Position numbers and translations under genes: made by a program
In this document: piece after piece, positions 1-9,782 of the stretch
How the letters are laid out: every line of letters begins with the position of its first letter
Position numbering within the stretch: position 1 is the stretch's first letter
Assembly: GCF_000485595.1 (NCBI RefSeq)
Contig: NW_014577073.1
Coordinates: 804,345-839,344 of the forward strand
Source of the DNA: Priapulus caudatus
Lineage: Eukaryota > Priapulida > Priapulimorpha > Priapulimorphida > Priapulidae
Length of the DNA: 35,000 nucleotides
Direction: 5' to 3'
The notes under the pieces: model-generated
Told to the model about the DNA's origin: nothing
Seen by the model: only the letters and a program-made list of their open reading frames with translations
Databases searched by the model: none

Positions 1-204
1 TTCTCCCGTGCGCTCACTAAAACCCACGCAAGACGTACGCAATTCAGTAGAATGCACGTGTTTGCAAAACATATGCTGTCGTCCCATCCGTACACTTCCT
101 CCGTTAAATACACGTTATACATTATTCCCTGATTACTATAAATGTTTATACGGTTGCACGAATTACTTCGGGGAAATTGAGTTGCGTTTTGTGTAGTTTA
201 AATA

Positions 205-239
205 ATATATATATCATATATATATATTATATATCAATC

Positions 240-302
<63 letters not shown>
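205..302. repeat. (AT)n microsatellite
   Basis: Nearly pure alternating A/T, slightly interrupted in its first third and uninterrupted over about the last 45 bases. Confidence 0.9.
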
Positions 303-304
<2 letters not shown>

Positions 305-659
305 TGAACCCCATGTAAACGACGCGCGAATTTCCGTAAGAACCGCATTCCGTAAAGAAATCGAATTTCCGCTAGAAACGCGTTTATAAGATGACACCTC
401 TCCGCTCGCTGCCCGCTGCGAGATAAACAAGTAAATCCACATGATGTCGAGACACCATCAGATGATTGTGTAGGCCAGCCTTCTAGTGCTCAGCTGCTAG
501 AGCCGCCAATGCTCGCACACCAGCCCCTCGATATTCCCAGGCAAAAGGAACTGCTGCACTATCGCTGCTCCCCCCAAGCATGAAGCGCATCGCACATCGC
601 TTCCCATGCAGTTGAATTCGCCTACGTGATCACCACACCGCGACACACTGCACACACGC

Positions 660-662
660 ACA

Positions 663-697
<35 letters not shown>
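660..697. repeat. (CA)n microsatellite
   Basis: Uninterrupted CA dinucleotide run just 5' of the KLF15-like gene. Confidence 0.9.
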
Positions 698-699
<2 letters not shown>

Positions 700-888
700 A
701 GCTCTCTGTGCTATGTGCTCATGCCGCTGTGGTTCTTGTCATGGCGTCACCACGTATTCATCAAACGATTCTTCGTCTTTCAGCCAGTGCCTCACGACGC
801 CGATGCACCGCGCCTACTGCTACCTGGCGGCAGTAAACGACAGCGAGTGACTTGCGCACGCCGCCGCCGCCCGACGACGACGACGGGC

Positions 889-1513
889 ATGTCAACCCTC
901 GCATCCTCCGCGGTCGTCGCCGACGCCGCGAAGCGCCCCCTGGCGGTGAGCACCGTCGTCGAGGACTTCGGATTTCTGCCGAGCTGCTCGAGCCTGGAGC
1001 GCGAGAGCTACACGCTGCAGCGGCTCAACAACAACCACGCGGCGGCCGACGACGACGACGACGACGGCGACAAGCGCGGCGACGTCGCCGCCGCCCTTTG
1101 GTGCGCTGGCGGCTGGAGTCCCGCCGACTCGCTGTCGAGCGGCGACGACTCGGTCGCCGACCGACTCTACGTCGACTACCTGTTCTCGCAGGGCCTCGCC
1201 GACTCGCTGACGGGCGGCGCACCGATGACAGCGCCACCTAGCTGCCCCGTCGATTCGGCCGCGCAGGTCGACGTGTGGAGTCGCCGCCAGATGGAGCTGG
1301 AAGCGGGCAGCAGCTCGTCGGACCTGGTCGTGCTCGGTGTGGGACTCTCACATCTGGAGCATCTTGCGGGAGAAGCGGCGCACATGGGCGCCGCTGAGCT
1401 GTCGGCTGGGGTGGAGACGGCGGCGATGTCGTCGATGATGCATAACTACAGTCTGAGCAGCCGACCGCAGCCGTCCAGCTGGCGACAGCAGCGCCAGCAG
1501 GCGTCGTGGCAAG
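889..1513 (+). CDS. KLF15: KLF15-like exon 1 (N-terminal regulatory region)
   Basis: The frame is open from ATG 889 to the donor GGCAAG|GTATAT after 1513 and ends in phase 1. It is very GC-rich. It encodes a poly-Asp run, a serine/acid-rich segment and a short hydrophobic motif ([14 protein letters not shown]) loosely like the DFLLSQ motif of vertebrate KLF15. Reading through the donor meets a TGA at 1588-1590. Confidence 0.8.
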
Positions 1514-4500
1514 GTATATATACTCTAGCTCTAGAACTAGAGGCGGAGGTGTCCTCAGCGTCCTATGGCGGAGCGAAGGGCTATAGTTGAGCTATATATA
1601 TTCGTGATCTTGACACGTGCTAGTTTGTGATCTTGCGTCGTGGCAAGGTATATTCATGATCTTGACACGTGCAAGTTTGTGATCTTGCGTCGTGGCAAGG
1701 TATATTCATGATCTTGACACGTGCAAGTTTGTGATCTTGCGTCGTGGCAAGGTATATTCATGATCTTGACACTAACCCGCGCCACAACCTTAACCCTTTT
1801 CTTAACCTAGCCATAAGTTACCTTCTCGCTTCTCACTACGTGGCGAGAAGTCCTAAATCCCACCGACGTGAAACAGTCGTAGAGCCGGGCTATTCCTAAC
1901 TCTAACCCTAAAAGTAAACGTAGGATTGAGCCTAACATCAACTGTAGCCTTAACCTTAACTCAACCCCTAACCTCTAAACGTAACCTTCACCCTAATTAC
2001 CTAGCCCTAGTTCTAACCCTAAACCTCACATAAGAGTAAGGCCATCATTAGCCCAAAATCCTAACCATAACCCTCACCATAACCCGAATCCAAACTTTAA
2101 TCCTAACGGGTTAACCCTAATCGATTGCCGGGCTATAATTATTGTTTTTAACTTGTACACTACTTTGAACTATACGATACAGCTGTAGTATGGTGGCCCG
2201 GGAGGATAAACATATGGTTATGCGTGAAATTGACATGTATTGTTAGCACAGGCACTTGGAACGTCTCAATAAAAAATAATAATGGTAAATAAACACCAAA
2301 TGTATTTACTACCAAAGTCTTAATGTTTCTCTACTTTATTTCGCCTATTATTGCCAATAATTACGTGTAAATGCCGGTCAAATGCTCATCTGCAACAAAC
2401 AAGTACACCGCACGCACGCCCTGTGCACAAACAACATGAATAAGTTTTTTTTAAATTTTGTTTAATTTATTCTTGATCGTGTTGTTTGTGCACAGGGCGT
2501 GCGTGCGGTGTACATGTGTGTTGCAGATGAGCATTTGACCGGCATTTACAGGTAATTATCGGCAATAATAGGCGAAATAGAGTAGAGAAACATTAAAACT
2601 TTGGTAGTAAATACATTTCGTGTTTATTTACCATTCTTTTTTTTATTGAGACATTACAAGTGCCTGTGATTGTTAGGAATAGGTATATCAGTAAGCTAAC
2701 TCTAAAACTAACACAGTTGTCATTGTTGTGATGGCGTACTGGTAGCTCCAAGAAATGGTCTTGCTAGTGTTAGAAGACCTGTCTAGACAATCAATCAGTC
2801 GCACAGCCTCGTCAGGCTAGCGTACTGGGTGCGTATATTTTTGTCAATTGGGATACGCTCCATTACATTACGCAACTTTAAAAAAAATCGAATAGGTAAT
2901 TGTTCATTTAGCATCTAATATATACACGTAGGTGTGTAGATCTATCATATAAGATGCTTATTTATACAACACACCACGAATCGTTTACTATTATGCACCT
3001 CGGTGATCGTTTTCAACATTGATAAACCTTTGCGTTTGCTCCAGCTACGGAATTCTTAGATAAGAACAACAATGGCTACAGTTTACTCAACAAGGGCTGC
3101 ATCAATGCACCGGGAGTCACTCAGGCACTCTTGCCCGCCTACATGTCGTTCCCTGCCAATGATAAGGTATTCTACTGTGGATATCCCGGTTGTGGAAAGA
3201 TGTACAACAAATCCTCACATCTCAAGGTACGCTCGACTCTCTTTATTAGTATACACGGTAATGTGTACATATTTTATTGTTAATCGACTTGTCCATATCA
3301 AACGGTGCAATGTAACTACCTGTTCGACCGTATAAACGTACTGCAAATAAGATAACCGTGCTGCTAACTTACCGTGATCTGGAAGACACTCAGACAACCT
3401 AAAATGACAGTGAATTATAGCTCATTGAGTAGAAAGTAGACCAGTGAATTATTTATGACTTATCTATAGCTGGCTAGTGTAGCATGGTAATATCAGGAGT
3501 CTATCAATATTGATAGACTCCTGGAAATATCCTGGACAGTGGTGTAACCCCTGAGGCCAAGGCCTTAGGCCCGTCTCCTAGTCCTAAGGCCAAGATTTCC
3601 AATTCAAATATTTTCCATGGCTCTAAGTTACTGCTTGTTTTTGATGCCTTACATCACAGGCACCTAAGCCGTTTCAATAATAAATCACTTTCAAATAAAC
3701 ACAAATTGTGTTTACTACCAAAGTCCTAATGTTTATGTGCCCTTTACCGACAAATAATTCGACGTAAATGCCGTTCAACACCCGAGCTCACAGCACACAC
3801 GCCACTGTGTACAAACTCACGGAAAGATAGTGATCGTGACGTGCGTACGGTAATTAAAGCTGTGCGTTGCAACGAAGCATTTGAACGGGATTTATAGGAA
3901 ATTATTACCAATTAAAGGCGAAAGAGAGTAGATAAAACATTAAGAATTTGGTAGTTAATACGAGTCGTGTTTATTTACTATGATTTTATATTATATTGAA
4001 ACGGCCCAAGTATACCTGTGACCTTCATGGGTGGGTTCTATGGCTCTGTGGTTTGCTACCACGTCGGATCTAATTATGTCCCCGCATCTGTCTGAAATAA
4101 ACTGATATATCGGAGCCAACGTTCGTCGCTGTGGTAATTAAGCTCACGATTTAGAGATCACCTGCAACTTTACGCAGGTGCAATAATCTGGAAATGGGAG
4201 ACTATATCTTAAGGAGTAAACAAAAACATATTTGCTTTTATTCAGTCTCTATACCATCAAGAATCCATAATAATTTTTTTTTTATTATGGACTATTGATA
4301 CCATAGATGCACTTTTTAAATGGGGAATATACAAATACTGTTAACTAAACAACACAGCTATACACGTATGAAGGGAATGCTAGGACCGCCCCTGCGGGAC
4401 GCAGATCCCTTGCACTTCGTTCTTATCATTAGCCATTCAGCTATAAATTTAGCTGTTTCGACTAAGAACAACAACGACATATTTGTTGCTACCCCCCCCC

Positions 4501-4918
4501 CCGTGTGTGTGCGCACCACGCACCGAAATGTTCACTGTCGCCTTCCGTGGAAATTTCTTTCTGTTCTTCTATAATGTTAGTGATGGACTAAGAACAGCAA
4601 CGGCATATCTGTTGCTATCCCCCCCCCCCAGTGTGTGTGTGTGTGTGTGTGTTCACATCCACACTGAGATGTTCACTCTATTCTTCCGTCGCTCCGCAGG
4701 CGCACGTGCGGCGACACACGGGCGAGAAGCCTTTCATCTGCACGTGGCCGGCGTGCGAGTGGCGCTTCAGTCGCTCCGACGAGCTGGCGCGCCACCGGCG
4801 CTCGCACTCGGGCATCAAGCCGTACAAGTGCACGCTGTGCGAGAAGCGCTTCTCGCGCTCCGACCACCTGTCGAAACACATCAAGGTGCACAAGCGGCAC
4901 GGCGACATACCGCCGTGA
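889..4918 (+). CDS. KLF15: KLF15-like Kruppel-like transcription factor, 3 coding exons
   Basis: Predicted nuclear DNA-binding transcription factor. Joining 889-1513, 3045-3226 and 4700-4918 gives 1,026 bases (341 residues and a TGA). Three C2H2 fingers lie at the C-terminus. Finger 1 has C-x4-C with the KSSHLK motif and is split by intron 2. Finger 2 carries [21 protein letters not shown]. Finger 3 carries [16 protein letters not shown]. The linker [10 protein letters not shown] and the ending [10 protein letters not shown] match vertebrate KLF15 ([19 protein letters not shown]) better than KLF9/13 or KLF10/11, which have THTGEK linkers and end TKHARRH. The N-terminal half is low-complexity, with acidic and serine-rich stretches, and is not alignable by eye. 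The KLF family binds GC/CACCC boxes; KLF15 acts in metabolic control in vertebrates. Its target genes here are unknown. Start choice: ATG 889, because the upstream in-frame extension from ATG 721 looks like translated UTR. This is inference. Confidence 0.88.
1597..1770. repeat. 52-bp minisatellite containing copies of the exon 1 splice donor
   Basis: About 3.3 tandem units with a period of 52 bases. Each full unit contains GCGTCGTGGCAAGGTATAT, the same string that spans the authentic exon 1 donor at 1501-1518. Donor-like CAAG|GTATAT sites recur with their GT at 1648, 1700 and 1752. The remainder of the unit (GATCTTGACACGTGCAAG) is not present in the exon. Confidence 0.93.
1771..2125. repeat. 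Degenerate telomere-like (TAACCC)n tract in KLF intron 1
   Basis: Dozens of variants of CTAACCCTAA, ACCATAACCC and CCTTAACC run over about 350 bases, with no long perfect array. This resembles decayed C-strand telomeric repeat (metazoan TTAGGG). Confidence 0.7.
2247..2668. mobile_element. hAT-like MITE with ~200-bp inverted arms (copy A)
   Basis: The element begins CACAGGCACTTG and ends CAAGTGCCTGTG. Its two arms (about 2247-2445 and 2478-2668) are almost perfect inverted repeats around a short AT-rich loop. Perfect 8-bp flanking repeats ATTGTTAG (2239-2246 and 2669-2676) are target-site duplications of the length typical of hAT transposons. There is no coding capacity. It lies in KLF intron 1. 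Confidence 0.93.
3045..3226 (+). CDS. KLF15: KLF15-like exon 2 (first half of zinc finger 1)
   Basis: The acceptor is GCTCCAG|CT and the donor CTCAAG|GTACGC. The first two bases complete the phase-1 codon of exon 1 (Ala), then 60 codons follow. It encodes a linker followed by F-Y-C-G-Y-P-G-C and KSSHLK. The finger continues in exon 3 with AHVRRH. Confidence 0.88.
3494..3523. mobile_element. Palindromic hairpin element, CAGGAGT family
   Basis: Perfect 30-bp palindrome starting CAGGAGTCTATCAAT. It is flanked by near-identical AT-rich 7-mers (GTAATAT and GAAATAT). It shares its CAGGAGT end with the palindromes at 6774 and 20,358. Confidence 0.65.
3655..4020. mobile_element. hAT-like MITE, diverged copy B
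   Basis: Same family as the element at 2247-2668. It starts CACAGGCACC and ends CCTGTG. Its arms keep TTTACTACCAAAGTCCTAATG-like and GTAAATGCCG-like blocks in inverted order. The flanks CCTTACAT and CCTTCAT may be a decayed target duplication. It lies in KLF intron 2. Confidence 0.82.
4460..4699. repeat. Imperfect ~126-bp tandem duplication next to the exon 3 acceptor
   Basis: 4460-4560 and 4586-4699 share, in order, GACTAAGAACARCAACGRCATAT, a poly-C run, a GTGTGT run, a GAAATGTTCACT/GAGATGTTCACT block and CTTCCGT. The second copy runs into the acceptor CTCCGCAG used by exon 3. Confidence 0.8.
4700..4918 (+). CDS. KLF15: KLF15-like exon 3 (zinc fingers 1b, 2 and 3; stop)
   Basis: The acceptor is CTCCGCAG|GCGCAC, phase 0. 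It has 72 codons and TGA 4916-4918. It completes finger 1 and holds fingers 2 and 3 with RSDELARH and RSDHLSKH recognition helices. The protein ends 8 residues after the last finger, somewhat shorter than the tail of vertebrate KLF15. Confidence 0.92.
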   Translation, partial: AHVRRHTGEKPFICTWPACEWRFSRSDELARHRRSHSGIKPYKCTLCEKRFSRSDHLSKHIKVHKRHGDIPP

Positions 4919-4927
4919 CCCCCGATG

Positions 4928-5034
4928 TGACGTCAGCGCCTCCTACGGCGACGCGTCGGGCGGTGACGTCACGTCGTCGGATTGTTACGTCAGCGCGTTG
5001 GTGCGTGACGTCACCGCGTCGGACAATTACGTCA
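4928..5034. promoter_or_regulatory. Array of five CRE-like TGACGTCA/TTACGTCA octamers on a 21-bp period
   Basis: Octamers start at 4928, 4964, 4985, 5006 and 5027. Three are perfect TGACGTCA palindromes and two are TTACGTCA. The last four are spaced exactly 21 bases apart inside a degenerate tandem repeat. The array lies immediately after the KLF stop codon, in the presumed 3' UTR. CREB/ATF binding is known for this octamer; a function here is inference. Confidence 0.7.
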
Positions 5035-5136
5035 TCGGACAGTGATGAGAGACAGATCATGACTTGAGTATGACGGTGACGTTGTGACCGCCGCCGGCTG
5101 TCAGCGTTTTGTGATCTTCTTAGCTGTTATTAGGAT

Positions 5137-5142
5137 AATAAA
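5137..5142 (+). terminator. Candidate poly(A) signal of the KLF15-like gene
   Basis: AATAAA lies about 220 bases after the stop codon. It is the first canonical hexamer downstream that I could find. Confidence 0.55.
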
Positions 5143-5420
5143 TCGCCTTATAATTTAATCGAAGCAGCAGTGATAATGATGCTGTAGGGGTTTTTATCTC
5201 GTATGTGAATTTCGAGTTTTAGAGCATCGTATCATTGGCGCACTGTATTTGGTAGTGAAACGAGAGAGAGAATTATATTATACGATTTTCTTATTATACA
5301 TTTGATATGATCGACGTGGTTTATCAAGCAATCACACAGATATTCCTTTAGCGGCGCAAACGCACAAGCACGCATGCGCACACTGACATGCGAAGAGAGG
5401 ACAAGTAGGATGGAGAAGAT

Positions 5421-5468
5421 GATGAAGAAGAAGAAGAAGAAGAAGAAGAAGAAGAAGAAGAAGAAGAA
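5421..5468. repeat. (GAA)n trinucleotide microsatellite
   Basis: About 15 AAG/GAA units, followed by imperfect purine sequence up to about 5510. Confidence 0.92.
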
Positions 5469-5569
5469 ACAAAAGGGGAGGAGGAGGATGAGGAGGAAGA
5501 GGAGAGAGTGAATTGTTGAATCACCAAATAATTGTGTGAGCGCTAGTGTGGATGAGAAAGAGAGAGAAT

Positions 5570-5573
<4 letters not shown>

Positions 5574-5613
<40 letters not shown>
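5574..5613. repeat. (GA)n microsatellite
   Basis: Nearly uninterrupted GA dinucleotides. Confidence 0.92.
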
Positions 5614-5614
<1 letters not shown>

Positions 5615-6773
5615 AGTGAAACACGTGTATATAGTGAGTCGTAGCAACAGTGTCAAACCTAATCGCCAGCAGATCCCATGGTAGAGCTTCCAACAGGTTG
5701 TAACTATGTGCCAGTATATGCAGGCCACTTCTCACCTTCCTTATAACGGACTGCGACATCCATGTCTGCTTCAACTATGCGAACATTTCGTTACCGAGAT
5801 ATCTTCACTAAATTGGCTCGTGTCGAGTAATTGAGCAAGTTGGCTAACTCTGTCGTAGCCGCTCTTATAGCGGGGGTAGATGTGAATTTCACAAATGTCA
5901 CATCCCTAATGCGTTCCAAGTGCCTATCAAATCCCTCTCAGTTGCCATACATTTCATCGCTATTGTTGGCGAAATGCTAGCATTTTCTTTGCGACAACGA
6001 GCAGGATGATTCCATTTATCTAATACGATTGTACATTAGCAGCAACACATCCGACGAGGGACCAGTTATGACTTAATTAATTGGCACCTAATTAAACAAA
6101 CGTTTACTGTAGCGCACTATCCCGCGCAAAAACTACGATATGCTGCTATCAAGTGCGTGCATCAGTAACGTGGTGATGTGTTCATTCTGCCTTTCTTCAA
6201 TGCCTACATATAACTACGCGAGTTCGTAAACTCAAAATTTATGCTAATGCGTTCTTGATAACTGCTAAAAAGCACATGTATCACGTATAGTCTACATCGG
6301 TTCATTCATATCATATCAAAACATAATACCAAGAGGCCAAATTCGCTTTGAATCAGAGTAGACAGCTCTTGGTTGTATGTGATATTATCCCTACGACTAC
6401 GAAGTTTTGATACAGAAGATCGCAAACCCCGCCCCCCCCCCTTTTTGGATGTAGTTAGATGTAGCAGTAGCACGGACGAGCGCTTCAATGTTTCTATGAA
6501 CACCAGTAGGCAAGATTTTTGTAAATTCGTAAAGATAATGTAGATAGCGCGATGATGTAACGTGATGGTTATTGGCCACCTGTGCCTTATCACTCTAATA
6601 GATTACGTCTACGAGACAAATCAAGCGCCCTTTGCGGCAGTGATTGTGTTGACACGGCACCGATTTGTTGTGTCAACGAAGACGCAAGGTTCTCTGGTAC
6701 GTGCAGCATGGCCATTGTGCCGATTAGTTTGATTTCCTAGCGAAAGCAACTGACCCCATCACTATCACGTTAT

Positions 6774-6834
6774 CAGGGGTGTATAATAATAGATATATTA
6801 TATAATATAGATAATGTATTATTAAACACTCCTG
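6774..6834. mobile_element. Palindromic hairpin element, CAGGAGT family
   Basis: The left arm CAGGGGTGTATAATAAT pairs with the right arm ATTATTAAACACTCCTG with two mismatches. The flanking 7-mers ACGTTAT and ATGTTCT match at 5 of 7 positions. Confidence 0.6.
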
Positions 6835-6941
6835 ATGTTCTCAGCGATGAGCTTGTTTAAAGAACTGCTGCGTGAGGAAATTTCTAATTTTGAGTAATTT
6901 TATCGCTTCATTTCAGGAGTACATGATGGGCATGCTATTAT

Positions 6942-6976
6942 CAAGAACACATACACTGTAGGTTTGTGAGCTCTTG
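6942..6976. mobile_element. Short palindromic element, CAAGAG subfamily
   Basis: It starts CAAGAACACA and ends TGTGAGCTCTTG, imperfectly self-complementary. The flanks CTATTAT and ATATCAT are weakly similar. The ends match the element at 23,621-23,692. Confidence 0.45.
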
Positions 6977-9238
6977 ATATCATTATAATATTAAGATTAC
7001 CGCCTCATTACTTGCTCCTGATACGTATATGCTGGTAGCGTGGTGTAGCAGAGTGCTCGCGTGGCATGCATACATCAGAGTAGGTATATCTAGACTACAC
7101 TTGCGCCGTTCCTCTATATACCTGGTGCGCATACACACAGGGTCAGCCGCGAGGGACGCTAAATTCGACGTTTTTATGACGAAATAGTTCGTCGGGTAGA
7201 ATTTTCTGTGTACGCAACGCCATGGATCGTTATTCGAAAGAACAGTGAATGGAATAATCATTCGCTTGTATATATTTATATACACGTATATATACATACA
7301 CGTGGTTCGTGGGGATCAATATTTGAGCAGTATTCAACTCATTGTACTGAATATACGCGATAATATATCACCTAACCTATAAACACTGAATACAAGCGCG
7401 GATTTATCGCAATCTCTGGACTTTTTTATAGGTGTACCAGCGCGGAGCGTGCGGTGCTGGCGTATTAGGCGTGTCCGCGAATGGACGCAATGAACACGCG
7501 CGCGGTTGTAACTGCAGAACAAGCCCACTGACCACGTCTGCGTACACACATACACTATTATTTACCCCCGCGTAAAAGAAATCCTGGCGCACGCGTGCGA
7601 TGGTGAATGAAGCGTGTTCAGCGCGCCTGATGCAACCAAATAAGTTTTAATAGTGCACCTTGTTTGTAATAATGTGTATATATTATAGTGTATTCATATT
7701 TTAATAGTTTTAAATTACTATTGTATTCCAAGCAGCACGTAAGCTCAGAAGGGTATTTATGTGCAGCTATCTGCATGTGTACACGGCTTATATGAGCTGG
7801 CTATGTTAGTATAAGTGTCATAAAATTCTACACGCATCATCATATCTGCACAGCCAATGACGCCTCCAAAGTAACGCTTCTAGAATCGATAATTTACAGC
7901 TTTGGCTCGTAAAAGTATGCCTGCCCTGTGTTTACAACATAAGTGTTGCTATCGTTTAATAACTTCATCAGCAATGTCTTTCGCCTGAGTGTCGCAGTGA
8001 GTGGGATACCCCGGAGATTTTACTTCCGTCCTAGGGGTCAAATTTGCTAGCGGCGCGGAATTTTGTCGTAACGGCGCGGTTTTGCGCTCCAGTGTTAGAC
8101 TGAACCCGGACGTCGTTGTCAATTGATCTGACGGCAGCAAGAGCTTCGGGGAATCGGTCTAGTACTTCAATGCCGTAATATTGTCTATCTTTACTTGCCT
8201 TGTTAACCTGATTCATTTACATAAAGATATAATTTGTGCATAATTGCGAAAGTGTCAAATGTTTGCTTTTTATTTATAACAACTGTTGTGCAAATGTCCA
8301 ATAATTGTGCTATTTATAAATGTCTAACGCTTTTAGCTCAAACAGTCAAATATCTGAGGTATAGTAACTTCTAAACTGAATTAATTCATGTAAGCAACTA
8401 TAGAGCGCATATAATATTGAATTAGTTGGATTTCGTGTATTCGGTTTGTTGTAGCGAGTTCGCGAAATCACACATTTTTTGCCGTGTAACCTAAGATGTT
8501 CGATTTCTGTGTAAATCGTGTCGGGAACTTTATACGAACCTTATTTATCCTTTTTACGCGAACGAAATGGAATCTCGCCGTAATTTGAATTTTAAGCTGT
8601 CGTAATTCGGTACGGGAGCGCGTGGATCTCGGAGCCTAATATTACTGCGGGTGAGCAAACTAGCGATACCGTTGACACCTTGCCAACCAGCCGCTAATCG
8701 ACTACGGCTTGATGAACTACTTTCCGTAATGCAGTAATACAGTCGCGCGCCATGTCTAGAGCACTTTCCGCACATGCGCTTACATCTCGCTGTCTTTTCG
8801 GTACGATTTCCCATCGACAACACACCACGCGCACACACTCACGACGGAGTTTTGCTCGCTACGTACGTACGCTGCGCTCGTTACGTACGTCCTACTCGAG
8901 AGGTAGGATGATTTCAAAAACCTCTGCGACGGAGTCTTAAATCTATTCTTGGCGACGAGTAGAGTCCGTGTCCTTGAGCTGCGCGACTCTCGTCACGCAA
9001 ATGTCGTCATTGTAAAATCGTTGGAGTAGGTACTGCATACTACTTCAAAACTGAAGATCTGCATAGTATAATTGGGGATTTCTGCATGCAAGAATCGAGG
9101 GATCTGCACATACTAGCATACTGAATAGCAGACTGCGCTAGCTGCAAGAGTAAGGAAATAGAGTGGTAACTAGCATCACAAGTCTCTCGTTGACATTGTC
9201 ATTAATCAGTGAGGCGAAGAAATCGTCTACATTTGTGC

Positions 9239-9609
9239 CTAATAGATGTGTACGTTAAAACTAATAGATGTGTACGTTAAAACTAATAGATGTGTACGTT
9301 AAAACTAATAGATGTGTACGTTAAAACTAATAGATGTGTACGTTAAAACTAATAGATGTGTACGTTAAAACTAATAGATGTGTACGTTAAAACTAATAGA
9401 TGTGTACGTTAAAACTAATAGATGTGTTCGCTAAAACTAATAGATGTGTTCGCTAAAACTAATAGATGTGTACGTTAAAACTAATAGATGTGTTCGCTAA
9501 AACTAATAGATGTGTACGTTAAAACTAATAGATGCATGTGTACGTTAAAACTAATAGATGTGTACGTTAAAACTAATAGATGTGTTCGTTAAAACTAATA
9601 GATGTGTAA
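9239..9609. repeat. 22-bp minisatellite, about 17 copies
   Basis: Unit CTAATAGATGTGTACGTTAAAA. Most copies are identical. A variant with GTGTTCGCTAAAA recurs in three copies, and one copy carries a 4-base GCAT insertion near 9534. Confidence 0.97.
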
Positions 9610-9639
9610 TTAAAACAACTACGAGAACGCTGTTACTCT

Positions 9640-9738
9640 TACACGCGCACCGACGCGCACAGTCACTCACTCACGCACGCGCACGCACGCACGCATGCAC
9701 GCACGCGCACCGACGCGCACAGTCACTCACTCACGCAC

Positions 9739-9778
<40 letters not shown>

Positions 9779-9782
9779 GTAC
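9640..9782. repeat. CGCA/CA-rich tract with an internal tandem duplication
   Basis: A block containing GCGCACCGACGCGCACAGTC and ACTCACTCACGCACGCG occurs twice, followed by (ACGC)n. Confidence 0.85.

Larger units (their letters stand above)
1..888. other. Upstream flank of the KLF15-like gene
   Basis: I recognise no gene here. The stretch holds an AT microsatellite (about 205-302), unremarkable mixed sequence, and a CA microsatellite (about 660-697) ending some 190 bases before the preferred KLF start. An in-frame ATG at 721 would add 56 residues (arginine-rich towards their end) to the KLF protein. The 5' UTR and promoter of the KLF gene probably lie here, but no TATA box or initiator stands out. 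Confidence 0.5.

Noticed and set aside
852-1385. Arg-rich frames overlapping KLF exon 1 on both strands
   Set aside because: GC-rich shadow frames of the real exon.
4264-4292. CCATAATAA...TTATTATGG hairpin around a poly-T run
   Set aside because: Short, AT-rich and without the CARGAG ends or flanking repeats of the hairpin family; it may be chance.
8031-8216. Minus-strand frame of 61 codons with protein-like composition
   Set aside because: No family resemblance, no convincing splice sites, and an overlapping alternative frame at 7949-8140.
9239-9609. Possible CRISPR array
   Set aside because: Units are contiguous, with no variable spacers; the context is an animal genome.
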